Shown here: positions 17,983 through 27,939 of the stretch, piece by piece
How positions within the stretch are numbered: position 1 is the stretch's first letter
Layout: each line of letters begins with the position of its first letter
Origin: Flaviflexus equikiangi
GTDB lineage: Bacteria; Actinomycetota; Actinomycetes; Actinomycetales; Actinomycetaceae
Reading direction: 5' to 3'
Assembly (NCBI RefSeq): GCF_014069875.1
Contig: NZ_CP059676.1
Span: forward strand, 1,426,001 to 1,490,000
DNA length: 64,000 nucleotides
Program-made: the position numbers and the translations under genes
The notes under the pieces: model-generated
The model's database searches: none
What the model saw: only the letters and a program-made list of their open reading frames with translations
Told to the model about the DNA's origin: nothing

Positions 17983-19098
17983 ATGACGAACCCAGCAACG
18001 ATTCTCGCTCAATCCGGACGGCCCGATCGCATCCAGGGCAGCCCCGTCAACCCGCCGATCGTCCTCTCCTCGACGTATCGGAACTCGGGGACGGAGCCTG
18101 GAAACATCTATGCGAGATGGGACACGGAGACGTGGAATCCGTTCGAGGAGACGCTCGCGGCCTTGGAGGGTTCAGCCTTCCCCGCTCTCGTCCACTCCTC
18201 CGGCATGGCAGCGATCACAACCGCCCTTCACGCGGCCCCTCCGGGGAAGATCGTCGCCCCGAGGCACGCCTATCATGCGTCTCTCGTCGTCGCGCGAGAG
18301 ATGGCGGAACGAGAGGGCGGGCAGGTTGTCACGGTCGATATCGCTGACACGGATGAGGTCGTCGCGGCGCTGCCGGGAGCGTCGGCCGTCCTGATCGAGT
18401 CCCCCACCAATCCCATGCTCGAACTGGCCGATATTCCGACGATTGCCGCAGCGGCCCACGATGCTGGGGCGCTCGTCATCGTCGACAACACGTTCGCTAC
18501 CCCGCTCGGCCAGCAGCCATTGGCCATGGGCGCCGACATCGTGGTCCATTCCGCAACCAAATATCTCGCCGGTCATTCCGATGTCATCCTTGGGGCTGTC
18601 CTCGCGGCCACCGAAGATCTCCATACGAGGATGTGGAACTACCGGACCCATACGGGTGCGGTGGCGGGCCCCATGGAAACGTGGTTGGCGCTGCGCGGCA
18701 TGAGAACGCTCTCCCTCCGTTTTGAGAGGATCACGGCGAACGCCGCTGAGCTTGCCAAGAGACTCAGCGACCATCCCCTCGTCGAGGCTGTCGCCCACCC
18801 ATCCCTTCCCTCCCATCCCCACCGGGAGCGTGCATCGAAAGGCTGCGGTGTCGTCACCCTTCGCCCCAAGGGTGGACGCGAGGCGGCCGACAGGCTTGTC
18901 GAAGCAACACGCCTCTGGCTGCCTGCCACGTCTCTGGGCGGGGTCGAGTCGAGCCTGGAGCGCCGCAGGCGCTTCGTCGACGAAGCCCCAACGGTTCCCG
19001 AGGACCTCCTGCGCCTCTCGTGCGGGATCGAGGACATCGAGGACCTGTGGGACGATCTCGATCAGGCGCTCCGCCACGCCGTGGCAGGGTTGCAGTAG
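17983..19098 (+). CDS. Cystathionine gamma-synthase/lyase family PLP enzyme
   Basis: A 371-residue Cys/Met-metabolism PLP-dependent enzyme that interconverts cysteine, cystathionine and homocysteine derivatives. The PLP lysine is in HSATKYLAGHSDV, and the phosphate- and ring-contacting motifs SSGMAA, ESPTNP and IVDNTFATP are present. Whether it acts as MetB, CTH or MetC cannot be decided from sequence. The ATG lies 7 nt after TAGTCT (17970-17975), consistent with a leaderless mRNA. A second paralogue is at 51525-52598. Confidence 0.88.
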   Translation: MTNPATILAQSGRPDRIQGSPVNPPIVLSSTYRNSGTEPGNIYARWDTETWNPFEETLAALEGSAFPALVHSSGMAAITTALHAAPPGKIVAPRHAYHASLVVAREMAEREGGQVVTVDIADTDEVVAALPGASAVLIESPTNPMLELADIPTIAAAAHDAGALVIVDNTFATPLGQQPLAMGADIVVHSATKYLAGHSDVILGAVLAATEDLHTRMWNYRTHTGAVAGPMETWLALRGMRTLSLRFERITANAAELAKRLSDHPLVEAVAHPSLPSHPHRERASKGCGVVTLRPKGGREAADRLVEATRLWLPATSLGGVESSLERRRRFVDEAPTVPEDLLRLSCGIEDIEDLWDDLDQALRHAVAGLQ

Positions 19099-19154
19099 AA
19101 TAACGCTTCCCTCCCAGCGGGGCGCGTCCGTATCGGCACGGCTAGATTGGTGTC

Positions 19155-19814
19155 ATGAAGAGAATTCTTGGCGCTCTGGCCGTGACGAGCCTGCTCGCGG
19201 CATGTACGACTGACGAACCTGCCGAGAGCCCGGCAACGGACTCGCAGGCCGCCACGGAAACGACCGAGGCCGCCACGGAAACGACCGAGGCACCTACGGA
19301 CGATCCGGGCGGCTCAGATCCCGGCACGGAGCCTGCCGAGACGGAATCTGGCGATCCGAGCAACACTGTCGACGCATCCGAGTTCACTCTCGACCCATCA
19401 TCGTCCGCCGACTATCCCGACCTTGCCGGACAGTTCCTGCCGGTCGGGGCGCGTGTCGGCGGCCACGACGGTTATGACAGGGTCGTCATCGACTATGACG
19501 GTTCGGAGGGCGTGCTCAACTGGTCGGCTTCCTATGAGGATGCTGCGATCCAGGACGGTTCCGGTTTCGAGCTGGACATGGCGGGAGAGAAGTTCTTGAC
19601 CGTCTGGGTGTCCGGGGTGCGCTATCCGACGGAGGCAGACGGCGAGATCACCATCTCGGGTCTCGACCAGTCAGACATCGTTGCGGACATCCGCGTCGAC
19701 TCAGCATTCGAGGGGATGCACCTCGTCTTCATCGGCGTCGAGGAGCCCGTCCCCTACCGGGTCGAGGTCTTCGACGACCCGACACGGATCGTCATCGATC
19801 TGCTTGACGACTGA
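19155..19814 (+). CDS. AMIN-like domain lipoprotein
   Basis: A 219-residue predicted lipoprotein. The signal peptide ends in the lipobox LLAAC with the modified Cys at about residue 17. A low-complexity Thr/Glu/Ala/Pro linker (residues 18-75) separates the membrane anchor from a globular C-terminal domain (about residues 85-219; GARVGGHDGYDRVVIDYDG ... VEVFDDPTRIVIDL) that resembles the AMIN-like domain of exported actinobacterial proteins. The domain is thought to localise proteins at the cell wall. The ATG is 6 nt after TAGATT (19143-19148), consistent with leaderless translation. Confidence 0.75.
   Translation: MKRILGALAVTSLLAACTTDEPAESPATDSQAATETTEAATETTEAPTDDPGGSDPGTEPAETESGDPSNTVDASEFTLDPSSSADYPDLAGQFLPVGARVGGHDGYDRVVIDYDGSEGVLNWSASYEDAAIQDGSGFELDMAGEKFLTVWVSGVRYPTEADGEITISGLDQSDIVADIRVDSAFEGMHLVFIGVEEPVPYRVEVFDDPTRIVIDLLDD
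19248..19289 (+). repeat. Tandem 21-bp repeat inside the lipoprotein linker
   Basis: Two identical head-to-tail 21-bp units (19248-19268 and 19269-19289), each encoding AATETTE in the lipoprotein linker. This is a slippage-prone stretch that could change linker length. Confidence 0.9.
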
Positions 19815-19867
19815 ACTTCCGCCGCGACGCTTGGCGCAGGTGCCGATGGAGTACGGTAGGCACGTAG

Positions 19868-19893
19868 TGAACCGTCTCAGGTTCTTTGCCGCT
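19868..19893 (+). repeat. IS terminal inverted repeat, left
   Basis: This 26-bp repeat begins TGAACCGTCTCAGGTT and matches the complement of 21208-21233 at 23 of 26 positions. Confidence 0.9.
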
Positions 19894-19894
19894 T

Positions 19895-20869
19895 TTATAC
19901 GGGGAGCAGCTCTCGGTCGAGCGCTGCATAGTAGGTCTGCTCGTACTCATTTGGGTTGACCATCGCTAGGCTACCGTGGAGCCTACGGTTGTTGTACCAA
20001 TCGACCCACCCTGAGGTTGCGTACTCAACGTCTGTGATCGTCTTGAACGGCCCCTCGTGGAAGATCGTGGTGCGGATGCATTCAGCTTTATAGAGCCCGT
20101 TGATCGTCTCCATGAGCGCATTATCAAATGCATCGCCGACGGTCCCGATCGAGGGACTGATCCCTTCCAGGGCCAGGCGCTCGGTGTAGGTCACGGCGGT
20201 GTATTGACTGCCCGCGTCCGAGTGAGCCCGTAGCTGTCGTGGTTTGATTGGGTGGCCTTGGCGCTCTCGCTCCCACAAAGCCATCCGCAACGGAGTCATC
20301 ACCAGATTGGCATGCATCGTGGTCTGGGCATGCCAGGCAACGATCCGCTGCGAGAAAACGTCAAGGATGAAGGCGACATAGACGAAGCCGGCCCAGGTGC
20401 GCACGTAGGTGAAGTCCATGACCCAGGTATGGTCCGGGCGGGGAGCTGTGAAGTTCCGATCGAGCAGGTCTCCGGCGCGGTTGCCATCCTTACCAGGAAT
20501 CGTTGTACGAATGGCTTTCGCACGTGTCACGCCTGACAGGCCAAGGAATCGCATGGCTCGGTCGATTGCGCCCCAGGACGCGTCAGCGATCGCGGTCCTG
20601 CGGATCAGGGCGGTCATCTTCTTCCGCCCATACATACCCTCAGGCGTCATCCTCCTGCGCACAGTCCCGTTGGGGAGCTGTTCTTCTTGCCAGGCGGCAG
20701 AGCGGACAGCATCGATCACGTGAGCGTCTGTGATGGTGAGCTGGCTGATGGTGCCTTGTTTCCAGGATCGGTAGGTTCGTGCAGCAATCTTGACGCCCTC
20801 TTGACGGAGAACGCGAAGAATTGACTCGACTGCATGTCCTTGAGAGCGCACCTCATCAATGAATCCCAA
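19895..20869 (-). CDS. IS3-family transposase OrfB (DDE integrase domain)
   Basis: This is the catalytic half of the transposase, 324 residues from a TTG at 20869. It has an N-terminal HTH_21-like region and an rve integrase core with the DDE residues in MDFTYV, HSDAGSQY and NALMETINGLYKAE, and the C-terminal NNRRLHGSL motif. Its frame is open upstream into OrfA (at least to 20911) and is -1 relative to it, so the active protein is probably an OrfAB fusion made by programmed -1 frameshifting rather than from an independent start. Confidence 0.93.
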   Translation of the reverse strand: MGFIDEVRSQGHAVESILRVLRQEGVKIAARTYRSWKQGTISQLTITDAHVIDAVRSAAWQEEQLPNGTVRRRMTPEGMYGRKKMTALIRRTAIADASWGAIDRAMRFLGLSGVTRAKAIRTTIPGKDGNRAGDLLDRNFTAPRPDHTWVMDFTYVRTWAGFVYVAFILDVFSQRIVAWHAQTTMHANLVMTPLRMALWERERQGHPIKPRQLRAHSDAGSQYTAVTYTERLALEGISPSIGTVGDAFDNALMETINGLYKAECIRTTIFHEGPFKTITDVEYATSGWVDWYNNRRLHGSLAMVNPNEYEQTYYAALDRELLPV

Positions 20870-20871
20870 GA

Positions 20872-21183
20872 TCAGCGGTTGCGGGGGTCGAGTTCCCCCA
20901 CGAAGAAAGTTGTTGCCGCACGCAGCACTGCCACGTCTTCGCGAAGGCGCTTGTTTTCGGCCTTTAGCTGCCTGATTTCGGCGAGTTCTTCGCTGGTCTT
21001 TCCTTCACGTTGGCCGGCATCAATATCGGCCTGTGCAACCCAGCGGCGCAATGATTCCCGTCCGATTCCCTCTTGGATTGCAACGGCAGCGATTGCTCGC
21101 GCGGTTGAGGGGTAATCCGCGCGATGGTCGCGTACCAGACGTACGGCCCGATCCTTCACTGCGGGGTCAATCTTCTTTGGCAT
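20872..21183 (-). CDS. IS3-family transposase OrfA (HTH protein)
   Basis: A 103-residue protein with an N-terminal helix-turn-helix of the IS3/IS911 type (about residues 8-60; AIQEGIGRESLRRWV) and a C-terminal leucine-zipper-like coil (ELAEIRQLKAENKRLREDVAVLRAA). I chose the ATG at 21183, which is preceded by GGAGG with 8-nt spacing; a GTG five codons upstream is the alternative. The stop lies 2 nt before the OrfB start. Confidence 0.9.
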   Translation of the reverse strand: MPKKIDPAVKDRAVRLVRDHRADYPSTARAIAAVAIQEGIGRESLRRWVAQADIDAGQREGKTSEELAEIRQLKAENKRLREDVAVLRAATTFFVGELDPRNR

Positions 21184-21207
21184 ATGGCTATCCTCCACTC
21201 AAAAGAT

Positions 21208-21233
21208 AGCGGCATCAAACCTGAGACGGTTCA
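21208..21233 (-). repeat. IS terminal inverted repeat, right
   Basis: Read on the minus strand this begins TGAACCGTCTCAGGTT and pairs with the left end. Its outermost 19 bases now encode the last residues and stop codon of plsC. Confidence 0.9.
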
Positions 21234-21925
21234 TAGCGTTGTGCGGGCGGTTCCCCCATCGGTCGTCCCAGTTCGTCGCGTAGTCGGGCGACCTCGTATG
21301 CAAGAGCCGTCATGACACTGTCGGCCTGCTCCTGGTAGGTATCCCCGGACAGGGCCAGAGGCGGCCCGAAGGAGACGATGACGTGCTCGCTGCGGCGCAG
21401 GATCCTGGAGAACCGAATCCTGCCGGTCCACTGGTGGATGAGCCGTTCGTTGCCCCAGTGCGCGACGGGGATGATCGGAACGTCTGGGCGGAGTTCGGCA
21501 AGCCTGGCGATACCGGTCTTCCCCCTCATCGGCCATCCCGCCGGGTCGTGGGTGAAGGTCCCCTCGGGGAAGATGATGAGACTGTCCCCGCCGTCGAGGA
21601 CGGTTGCCAGTTGGTCGATGGCACCGCCGGGCTGATCTCGGTCGATCTCGATCTGCTGGATAAGGCGGAGGAACGCTCCGAGGGGACCCCGGAACAGTTC
21701 CTTCTTCGCGACGAAGCGCGGCGGGACACCCGCCTCGTAGATGGAGACGGCCACGACGAAGCCGTCGAGGTGGCTCGTATGGTTGCTGACAAAGATGACG
21801 GGCCCAGCCGGGATGTTGTCGGCACCCCTCACGTCGAGGCGCTGGATCGACCGCGTGAAGGCGATGACGGGGCCGGAGAGGATCCTCATCGCCCTCGGCA
21901 TCACCCGAGACTCGTGCCGGTTCAT
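21215..21925 (-). CDS. plsC: 1-acyl-sn-glycerol-3-phosphate acyltransferase, C-terminus altered by IS
   Basis: A 236-residue acyltransferase of the PlsC family that makes phosphatidic acid for membrane lipids. The catalytic HX4D motif is in SNHTSHLDGF and the substrate-binding FPEGTF motif is present. The last residues (EPSQV) and the stop codon come from the inverted repeat of the inserted IS element. Removing the IS and one TAG copy would restore a frame that continues about 24 residues past the shared Tyr. Both catalytic motifs are upstream, so the enzyme is probably still active. It overlaps murA by 4 nt. Confidence 0.88.
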   Translation of the reverse strand: MNRHESRVMPRAMRILSGPVIAFTRSIQRLDVRGADNIPAGPVIFVSNHTSHLDGFVVAVSIYEAGVPPRFVAKKELFRGPLGAFLRLIQQIEIDRDQPGGAIDQLATVLDGGDSLIIFPEGTFTHDPAGWPMRGKTGIARLAELRPDVPIIPVAHWGNERLIHQWTGRIRFSRILRRSEHVIVSFGPPLALSGDTYQEQADSVMTALAYEVARLRDELGRPMGEPPAQRYEPSQV

Positions 21926-23241
21926 GGCAGGAGCGTGACGTCCGCACCCAGCTTCGCGAGCTTCTGCATGAAATGCTCGTAGCCGCGGTTGATGATGTCG
22001 ATCCCGGCCACGTGACTCGTGCCCTCGGCCGCGAGAGCGGCAATGAGATGGGAGAAGCCGCCGCGCAGGTCGGGTACGACGATGTCGGCAGCTTCAAGCT
22101 TCGTGGGGCCTTGGATAATCGCCGAATGGTAGAAGTTCTGGCGGCCGAATCGGCACGACAGGCCTCCCAGGCATTCCCGATAGACCTGGATGTTCGCTCC
22201 CATGCCGAGCAGGGCGTCGGTGAATCCGAAACGGTTCTCGTAGACGGTCTCGTGGACGATCGACAGGCCTTTCGCCTGCGTCAGGGCGACGACGAGTGGC
22301 TGCTGCCAGTCCGTCATGAGGCCGGGATGTACGTCGGTCTCGAGAACGGCGGCCTGGAGCTCCCCTCCCGGGTGCCAGAACCGGATCCCGTCATCGCGGA
22401 CGTCGAAGGCTCCGCCGATCTTCCGGTAGTAGTTGAGGAAGGTCGTCATGTCCTTCTGTTCGGCGCCCTTGACGACGATATCGCCCCGGGTTGCCAGTGC
22501 GGCGGATGCCCAGGAGCCTGCTTCGATCCTGTCCGGCAGCGCCGTGTGACGGTAGGAGTCGAGCTTGTCGACGCCTTCGATGCGGATGGTGCGGTCCGTA
22601 TCGACGGAGATGATCGCCCCCATCTTCTGCAGGACGGCGATGAGATCCATGATCTCGGGCTCGATCGCGGCGTTCGTGAGCTCCGTGATTCCCGAGGCCA
22701 TGACGGCCGTGAGAAGGGTCTGCTCGGTTGCGCCGACAGACGGGTAGGGCAGGCGCACCGGGCGCCCCTTGAGGCCCTTCGGAGCGGTCAGGTGCATGCC
22801 GTACGGGGTCGATGTGCGCGTCGCACCGAAGTCTTCGAGAACCTTGAGGTGGAAGTTCACGGGACGGTCGCCGATGTGGCATCCGCCCAGGTCCGGAACG
22901 AACGCTTCCCCGAGACGGTGCAGGAGGGGGCCGCAGAAGAGGATGGGAATACGGGAAGATCCTGCGAGCGCGTCGACCTGGAGCGGGTCGGGGAGCGACA
23001 GCGTCCCCGGTGTGATCGACAGTTCACCAGCATCCTGGTCGAAGTCGACCTCAACCCCGTGCATCTGCAGCAGCTCTGACACGACTTCGACGTCCCGGAT
23101 CTGGGGGACGTTGCGGAGCGTGGAGGTGTCTTCCGAGAGAAGCGCCGCCACCATCGCTTTCGGGACGAGGTTCTTCGCCCCGCGGACAAAGATCTCGCCG
23201 ACCAACGGCTTACCGCCGCGCACTTCAAGCACTGACGCCAT
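21922..23241 (-). CDS. murA: UDP-N-acetylglucosamine 1-carboxyvinyltransferase
   Basis: First committed enzyme of peptidoglycan synthesis; it adds enolpyruvate to UDP-GlcNAc. The 439-residue protein has the catalytic cysteine in LGGCHIGDRPV, the position alkylated by fosfomycin (Cys115 in E. coli; mycobacteria have Asp there), and the RGAKN start motif. The ATG follows AGGAGGAACT. It is co-transcribed with plsC through a 4-nt overlap. Confidence 0.95.
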   Translation of the reverse strand: MASVLEVRGGKPLVGEIFVRGAKNLVPKAMVAALLSEDTSTLRNVPQIRDVEVVSELLQMHGVEVDFDQDAGELSITPGTLSLPDPLQVDALAGSSRIPILFCGPLLHRLGEAFVPDLGGCHIGDRPVNFHLKVLEDFGATRTSTPYGMHLTAPKGLKGRPVRLPYPSVGATEQTLLTAVMASGITELTNAAIEPEIMDLIAVLQKMGAIISVDTDRTIRIEGVDKLDSYRHTALPDRIEAGSWASAALATRGDIVVKGAEQKDMTTFLNYYRKIGGAFDVRDDGIRFWHPGGELQAAVLETDVHPGLMTDWQQPLVVALTQAKGLSIVHETVYENRFGFTDALLGMGANIQVYRECLGGLSCRFGRQNFYHSAIIQGPTKLEAADIVVPDLRGGFSHLIAALAAEGTSHVAGIDIINRGYEHFMQKLAKLGADVTLLP

Positions 23242-23296
23242 AGTTCCTCCTCAACATACTCCTCCAAGGATACCGGGCGGAGGGCGCCAGATGAGC

Positions 23297-23824
23297 TTAC
23301 CGCTGGTCGGGGCGCGCCGGTAGGAGCTGTGCGCCAAGCGCGTAAAGGTCGCCCTCGCCGTTCTCATAATTGGTCGACGACAGCTCGCGAACCTGTTGGT
23401 ACATCTCGCCCATCTGCTCGACCAGGCGTTTGCGCTGATCAGAGGTGAGATAGACGACACCGAGCATAACCGACTGGTCCTGGTCCTTGTCCATGAGGTC
23501 TGGGACGAGGCTGCGCAGGTATTCGAGGATCGCGAACGACGCGGCCCTGCCCTCTTCGGAGCCCCTCTCCGACGGATCCGGCTCGGGCGGATTGAGCTTC
23601 TCTTCGTTGACGGACCACCACGTCTCCCGCGCGTCCTCGCCCACCCGCCTGTTGATGAGTCCGCCCGATTCGAGGATGGACAGATGGTAGGAGACCTTGT
23701 TGGCCGCCGCTCCGAGCTCCGAAGCGAGGTCCGAGGTCCGCCCCTCCTTCATCGCATCGAGTAGGACGAGTATCTGCAGCCTAAGCGGATGCGACAGTGT
23801 CTTCAGACGACTCATCTCGGTCAT
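23297..23824 (-). CDS. ArsR-type winged-helix transcriptional regulator
   Basis: A 175-residue regulator. The N-terminal winged helix (about residues 5-75) contains LSHPLRLQILVLLDAM and the recognition-helix region AAANKVSYHLSILESGGLI. The C-terminal 90 residues have no obvious metal-binding cysteines, so this is more likely a small-molecule-responsive member than a metal sensor. The 5' end overlaps the end of the MFS gene by 44 nt (35 nt if the second Met is used), so the two are co-transcribed. It is a candidate regulator of that exporter through the palindromes at 25177-25198. Confidence 0.85.
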   Translation of the reverse strand: MTEMSRLKTLSHPLRLQILVLLDAMKEGRTSDLASELGAAANKVSYHLSILESGGLINRRVGEDARETWWSVNEEKLNPPEPDPSERGSEEGRAASFAILEYLRSLVPDLMDKDQDQSVMLGVVYLTSDQRKRLVEQMGEMYQQVRELSSTNYENGEGDLYALGAQLLPARPDQR

Positions 23825-25136
23825 AGCTCTCCCATTCTGACGGCCGGGGAATGCGGCGCACTCGTGGCGATAGTATCGCGATGACGGCGCCCGCCGCTGA
23901 GATCGCGACGAAGATGATCGCAGCGAGGTGATAGCTGTAGGCCTCGAGGGTGATGCCGGCGATCAGCGGCGCGAACGCCGATAGAGCCTGGGCGACGACG
24001 CCGAGGAGGCTGCTGACCCGCCCCTGGAAGGACTGGGGCGTGCGGCCGAGAACGTAACCGAGAAGGGCGGCGTTGGTGATTGGCACGCACAGCCCGATCG
24101 CGAACGAGATACCCATCATCACCCAGTATCCATCGGAGAGGAGAAGCGGGGCCGTGCTCAGGGTGAACCAGGCGAGGGAGCCGACCGTGATGAGACCGGT
24201 GGGGTGCTCGCCGGCGATGCGGCCCGCCACAGTCGAGGAGAGGATGACACCGAGGCCGATCGCCATGCCGAGGTATCCGACCTCGACCGCCGGGTAGCCC
24301 TGGGCGATGAGGGAAAGCATCATGAGCGACTGGACGCCCGCCATGCCGAGATTGACGAGCGTGATGATGACGCCGAGCACGAGGAGTGTCCGCCTGCTCG
24401 AGAGGTAGCGAAGGCCCTCGAAGAAGTCCTCCCGCATGGTCGACCGCGGCGGCTGAGCTTCGACGGGCAGGTCCTCGACAATATCCTGTGCCGCTCCGCC
24501 GTCCGCAACTGCCGCAGCCGGGACGGGCTGCATCTCGTCGGCGGGGACGAGAGACGTCTTCACACGCGTGAAGACGAGGCCCTGGGCGGCGGAGAAGACC
24601 GTGGAGATGAGGAAGGGCAGCCAGGCGAACAGCCCGTAGAAGAAGCCCGACAGGGGCCGCGCGATAAGCTGGACGGCCGCATCCCTCCCCTGGTTCGCGG
24701 CCTGCGCCTTGACGAAATCCCCGCCCGACATGATCGATCGAAGAGCGGCGTTTGTCGCCTCACCGAAGAAGCCGTGGACGAGCGCAAGGACGCTCATGAG
24801 GATGGTGAAGGCGAGGTAGGTGAGATTTCCCGAGTACACGTAGAGGAAGATCCCGCCGCTGACGACGGACCCGAGGATGGCGTAGATGTAGATGAGCCGC
24901 CGGCGGTCCATGCGGTCGACGACGACGCCGCCCGGGATCGATGCCACCAGCATGAGCACGAGGATGATGGTCTGGAGTGTGCCCGCGGACGCCTCGGAGG
25001 CCGTGAGGTCGAAGACGACGAAGCTGACGATGAGGAGCGAGAACACGCGCCCGATCATTCCGGTCGTATCCCCCGCCAGCCACCACACGTAATCACGGTT
25101 CGACCAGATCGAGGCGGAGCCATGTTTCGTTTCCAT
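23781..25136 (-). CDS. Major facilitator superfamily transporter
   Basis: A 451-residue polytopic protein with about 12 hydrophobic segments split by a hydrophilic central loop (about residues 200-235). It resembles MFS proteins of the TetV/MefA-like drug-efflux type. The substrate cannot be told from sequence. The ATG lies 6 nt after TACCGT, itself 17 nt after TTGAAC, forming a promoter for a leaderless mRNA; a pair of TTGCGCAA palindromes lies just upstream. It overlaps the ArsR-type regulator. Confidence 0.85.
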   Translation of the reverse strand: METKHGSASIWSNRDYVWWLAGDTTGMIGRVFSLLIVSFVVFDLTASEASAGTLQTIILVLMLVASIPGGVVVDRMDRRRLIYIYAILGSVVSGGIFLYVYSGNLTYLAFTILMSVLALVHGFFGEATNAALRSIMSGGDFVKAQAANQGRDAAVQLIARPLSGFFYGLFAWLPFLISTVFSAAQGLVFTRVKTSLVPADEMQPVPAAAVADGGAAQDIVEDLPVEAQPPRSTMREDFFEGLRYLSSRRTLLVLGVIITLVNLGMAGVQSLMMLSLIAQGYPAVEVGYLGMAIGLGVILSSTVAGRIAGEHPTGLITVGSLAWFTLSTAPLLLSDGYWVMMGISFAIGLCVPITNAALLGYVLGRTPQSFQGRVSSLLGVVAQALSAFAPLIAGITLEAYSYHLAAIIFVAISAAGAVIAILSPRVRRIPRPSEWESYDRDESSEDTVASA

Positions 25137-25176
25137 GGCACGACGGTAGACGCTCGCTCACAATAGTTCAAGACTT

Positions 25177-25198
25177 TTGCGCAAATTGCTTTGCGCAA
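25177..25198. promoter_or_regulatory. Tandem TTGCGCAA palindromes upstream of the MFS gene
   Basis: Two copies of the perfect 8-bp palindrome TTGCGCAA lie at 25177-25184 and 25191-25198, 14 bp apart centre to centre. They sit just upstream of the TTGAAC element of the MFS promoter on the minus strand. This is a likely operator for a dimeric regulator, most simply the ArsR-type protein encoded downstream. Confidence 0.6.
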
Positions 25199-25214
25199 TT
25201 TATTCAGTGCAGTT

Positions 25215-25769
25215 CTATCGGACGATGACGGGCTCTCCGTCCCTTCCCTTGACCGCCTCTGCGAGGATGCGCTCGAACACGAGGTGGTCGCGTCGCTCCC
25301 CCGCGATTTCCATGTAGGAGCGCGCCGTGCCGCAGAGGGCGAATCCGTTGCGGCGCAGGACGGTGATCGACGGCTCATTCTCCGGGAGCGTTGCGGCCTG
25401 GATCCGGCACAGACCCAGCTCGTGCCACGCGTAGTCGAGCACCTCCGAGACTGCCCTTGTCGCTATGCCGCGGCCGCAGTGGTCCTGGGCGACCCAGTAG
25501 CCGATGTCGGCGCTCTGGAGGGGCCCGAACTCGATCCTGTCGAGTGTGAGCTGGCCGACGATCATTCCATCATGAAGGATGAGGAAGGGAACTTCGGAGC
25601 CTGATTCGTGGGCCGCGAGCTTGGCTGTGATGAGCTTGCGCTGATATTCGGCCGAGAAATAAGAATCCTCGCGCCGCGGTTCGAACGGCGCGAGGTATTC
25701 TCGCGATCGCACCAGGAGGTCAGCGAGTTCATCGACATCCGCAGTGGTGACAATCTTCAGGGTTTCCAT
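25215..25769 (-). CDS. RimJ/RimL-like GNAT acetyltransferase
   Basis: A 184-residue N-acetyltransferase of the RimJ/RimL type. The acetyl-CoA loop is recognisable as QDHCGRGIATRAV, preceded by a GYWVAQ strand, and the late motif NEPSITVLRRNGF is present. Members acetylate ribosomal protein N-termini or small amines; the substrate here is unknown. The ATG lies 6 nt after TAATCT, which overlaps the leuD stop codon, so it may have its own leaderless promoter downstream of leuCD. Confidence 0.85.
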   Translation of the reverse strand: METLKIVTTADVDELADLLVRSREYLAPFEPRREDSYFSAEYQRKLITAKLAAHESGSEVPFLILHDGMIVGQLTLDRIEFGPLQSADIGYWVAQDHCGRGIATRAVSEVLDYAWHELGLCRIQAATLPENEPSITVLRRNGFALCGTARSYMEIAGERRDHLVFERILAEAVKGRDGEPVIVR

Positions 25770-25778
25770 GGCCCTAGA

Positions 25779-26435
25779 TTAGGCGAGAGGAGCTTCCTCA
25801 TCGACAGGGCGTGCCGAGACGATGGAGACAGGCGGGAGGCTCTTCGCGGGCAATGTGGCCGGCTTGAACGACTGTCTCGACTTCTCGAACTCGGTGATGG
25901 CGGCTTCTTGGCGGAGCGTCAGGCCGATGTCGTCGAGGCCCTCCATGAGCCGCCAGCGCGTGTAGTCGTCGATCTCGAACGTGGTCGAGAAGCCGCCCGC
26001 GGTCACGGTCCGTTCGACGAGATCGACTGTCACCTCCGTGCCCGGTTCCGTTTCGAGAATCTTCCACAGCTGTTCGCAATCGTCCTGGGTGATGATTCCC
26101 GCGACGAGACCTTGTTTCGCGGAGTTGCCGCGGAAGATATCGGCGAAGCGGGGCGCCAGGACAACGCGGAACCCGTAGTCCTTCAGAGCCCATACGGCGT
26201 GTTCGCGCGAGGATCCCGTGCCGAAGTCCTCCCCTGCCACGAGGACGGACCCTGCCTTGTATTCGTCCTGGTTGAGGACGAAGTCGGGATCGTTGCGCCA
26301 CGCAGCGAAGAGAGCATCCTCGAAGCCGGTCCGCGTCACCCTCTTGAGGTAGACGGCGGGGATGATCTGGTCCGTGTCGACGTTCGAGCGGTGGAGCGGG
26401 ACGCCGATGCCGGTGTGTGTGCTGAACTTTTCCAT
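25779..26435 (-). CDS. leuD: 3-isopropylmalate dehydratase small subunit
   Basis: Small subunit of isopropylmalate isomerase in leucine synthesis. The 218-residue protein has the swivel-domain motifs [27 protein letters not shown] and [14 protein letters not shown]. The ATG at 26435 follows AAGGATTG; a TTG two codons upstream is less likely. It lies 9 nt after leuC. Confidence 0.96.
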   Translation of the reverse strand: MEKFSTHTGIGVPLHRSNVDTDQIIPAVYLKRVTRTGFEDALFAAWRNDPDFVLNQDEYKAGSVLVAGEDFGTGSSREHAVWALKDYGFRVVLAPRFADIFRGNSAKQGLVAGIITQDDCEQLWKILETEPGTEVTVDLVERTVTAGGFSTTFEIDDYTRWRLMEGLDDIGLTLRQEAAITEFEKSRQSFKPATLPAKSLPPVSIVSARPVDEEAPLA

Positions 26436-26444
26436 GATCAATCC

Positions 26445-27845
<1,401 letters not shown>

Positions 27846-27904
27846 GACTTTCTCCTTTGTTTCGTTGGTAATGTAAGAATCTGCCTTTCCCAACTGTAGC
27901 GCAC

Positions 27905-27933
27905 TTGCGTATCAATGGGCGAGATGACAATAT
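27905..27933 (+). promoter_or_regulatory. Probable leaderless promoter of ndgR
   Basis: TTGCGT (27905-27910) and CAATAT (27928-27933) are 17 nt apart, and the ndgR ATG begins 6 nt after the second hexamer, at the expected transcription start. No Shine-Dalgarno sequence precedes the ATG. Confidence 0.55.
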
Positions 27934-27939
27934 CAGCAC

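Larger units (their letters stand above)
19868..21233 (-). mobile_element. Complete IS3-family insertion sequence
   Basis: A 1366-bp element bounded by 26-bp terminal inverted repeats with 3 mismatches, starting TGAACC and ending with its complement, which fits the 5'-TG...CA-3' ends of the IS3 family. It is flanked by a 3-bp direct repeat TAG (19865-19867 and 21234-21236), a likely target site duplication. It carries OrfA and OrfB in the -1 relation typical of the family, both intact. It is inserted into the 3' end of plsC. Confidence 0.93.
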
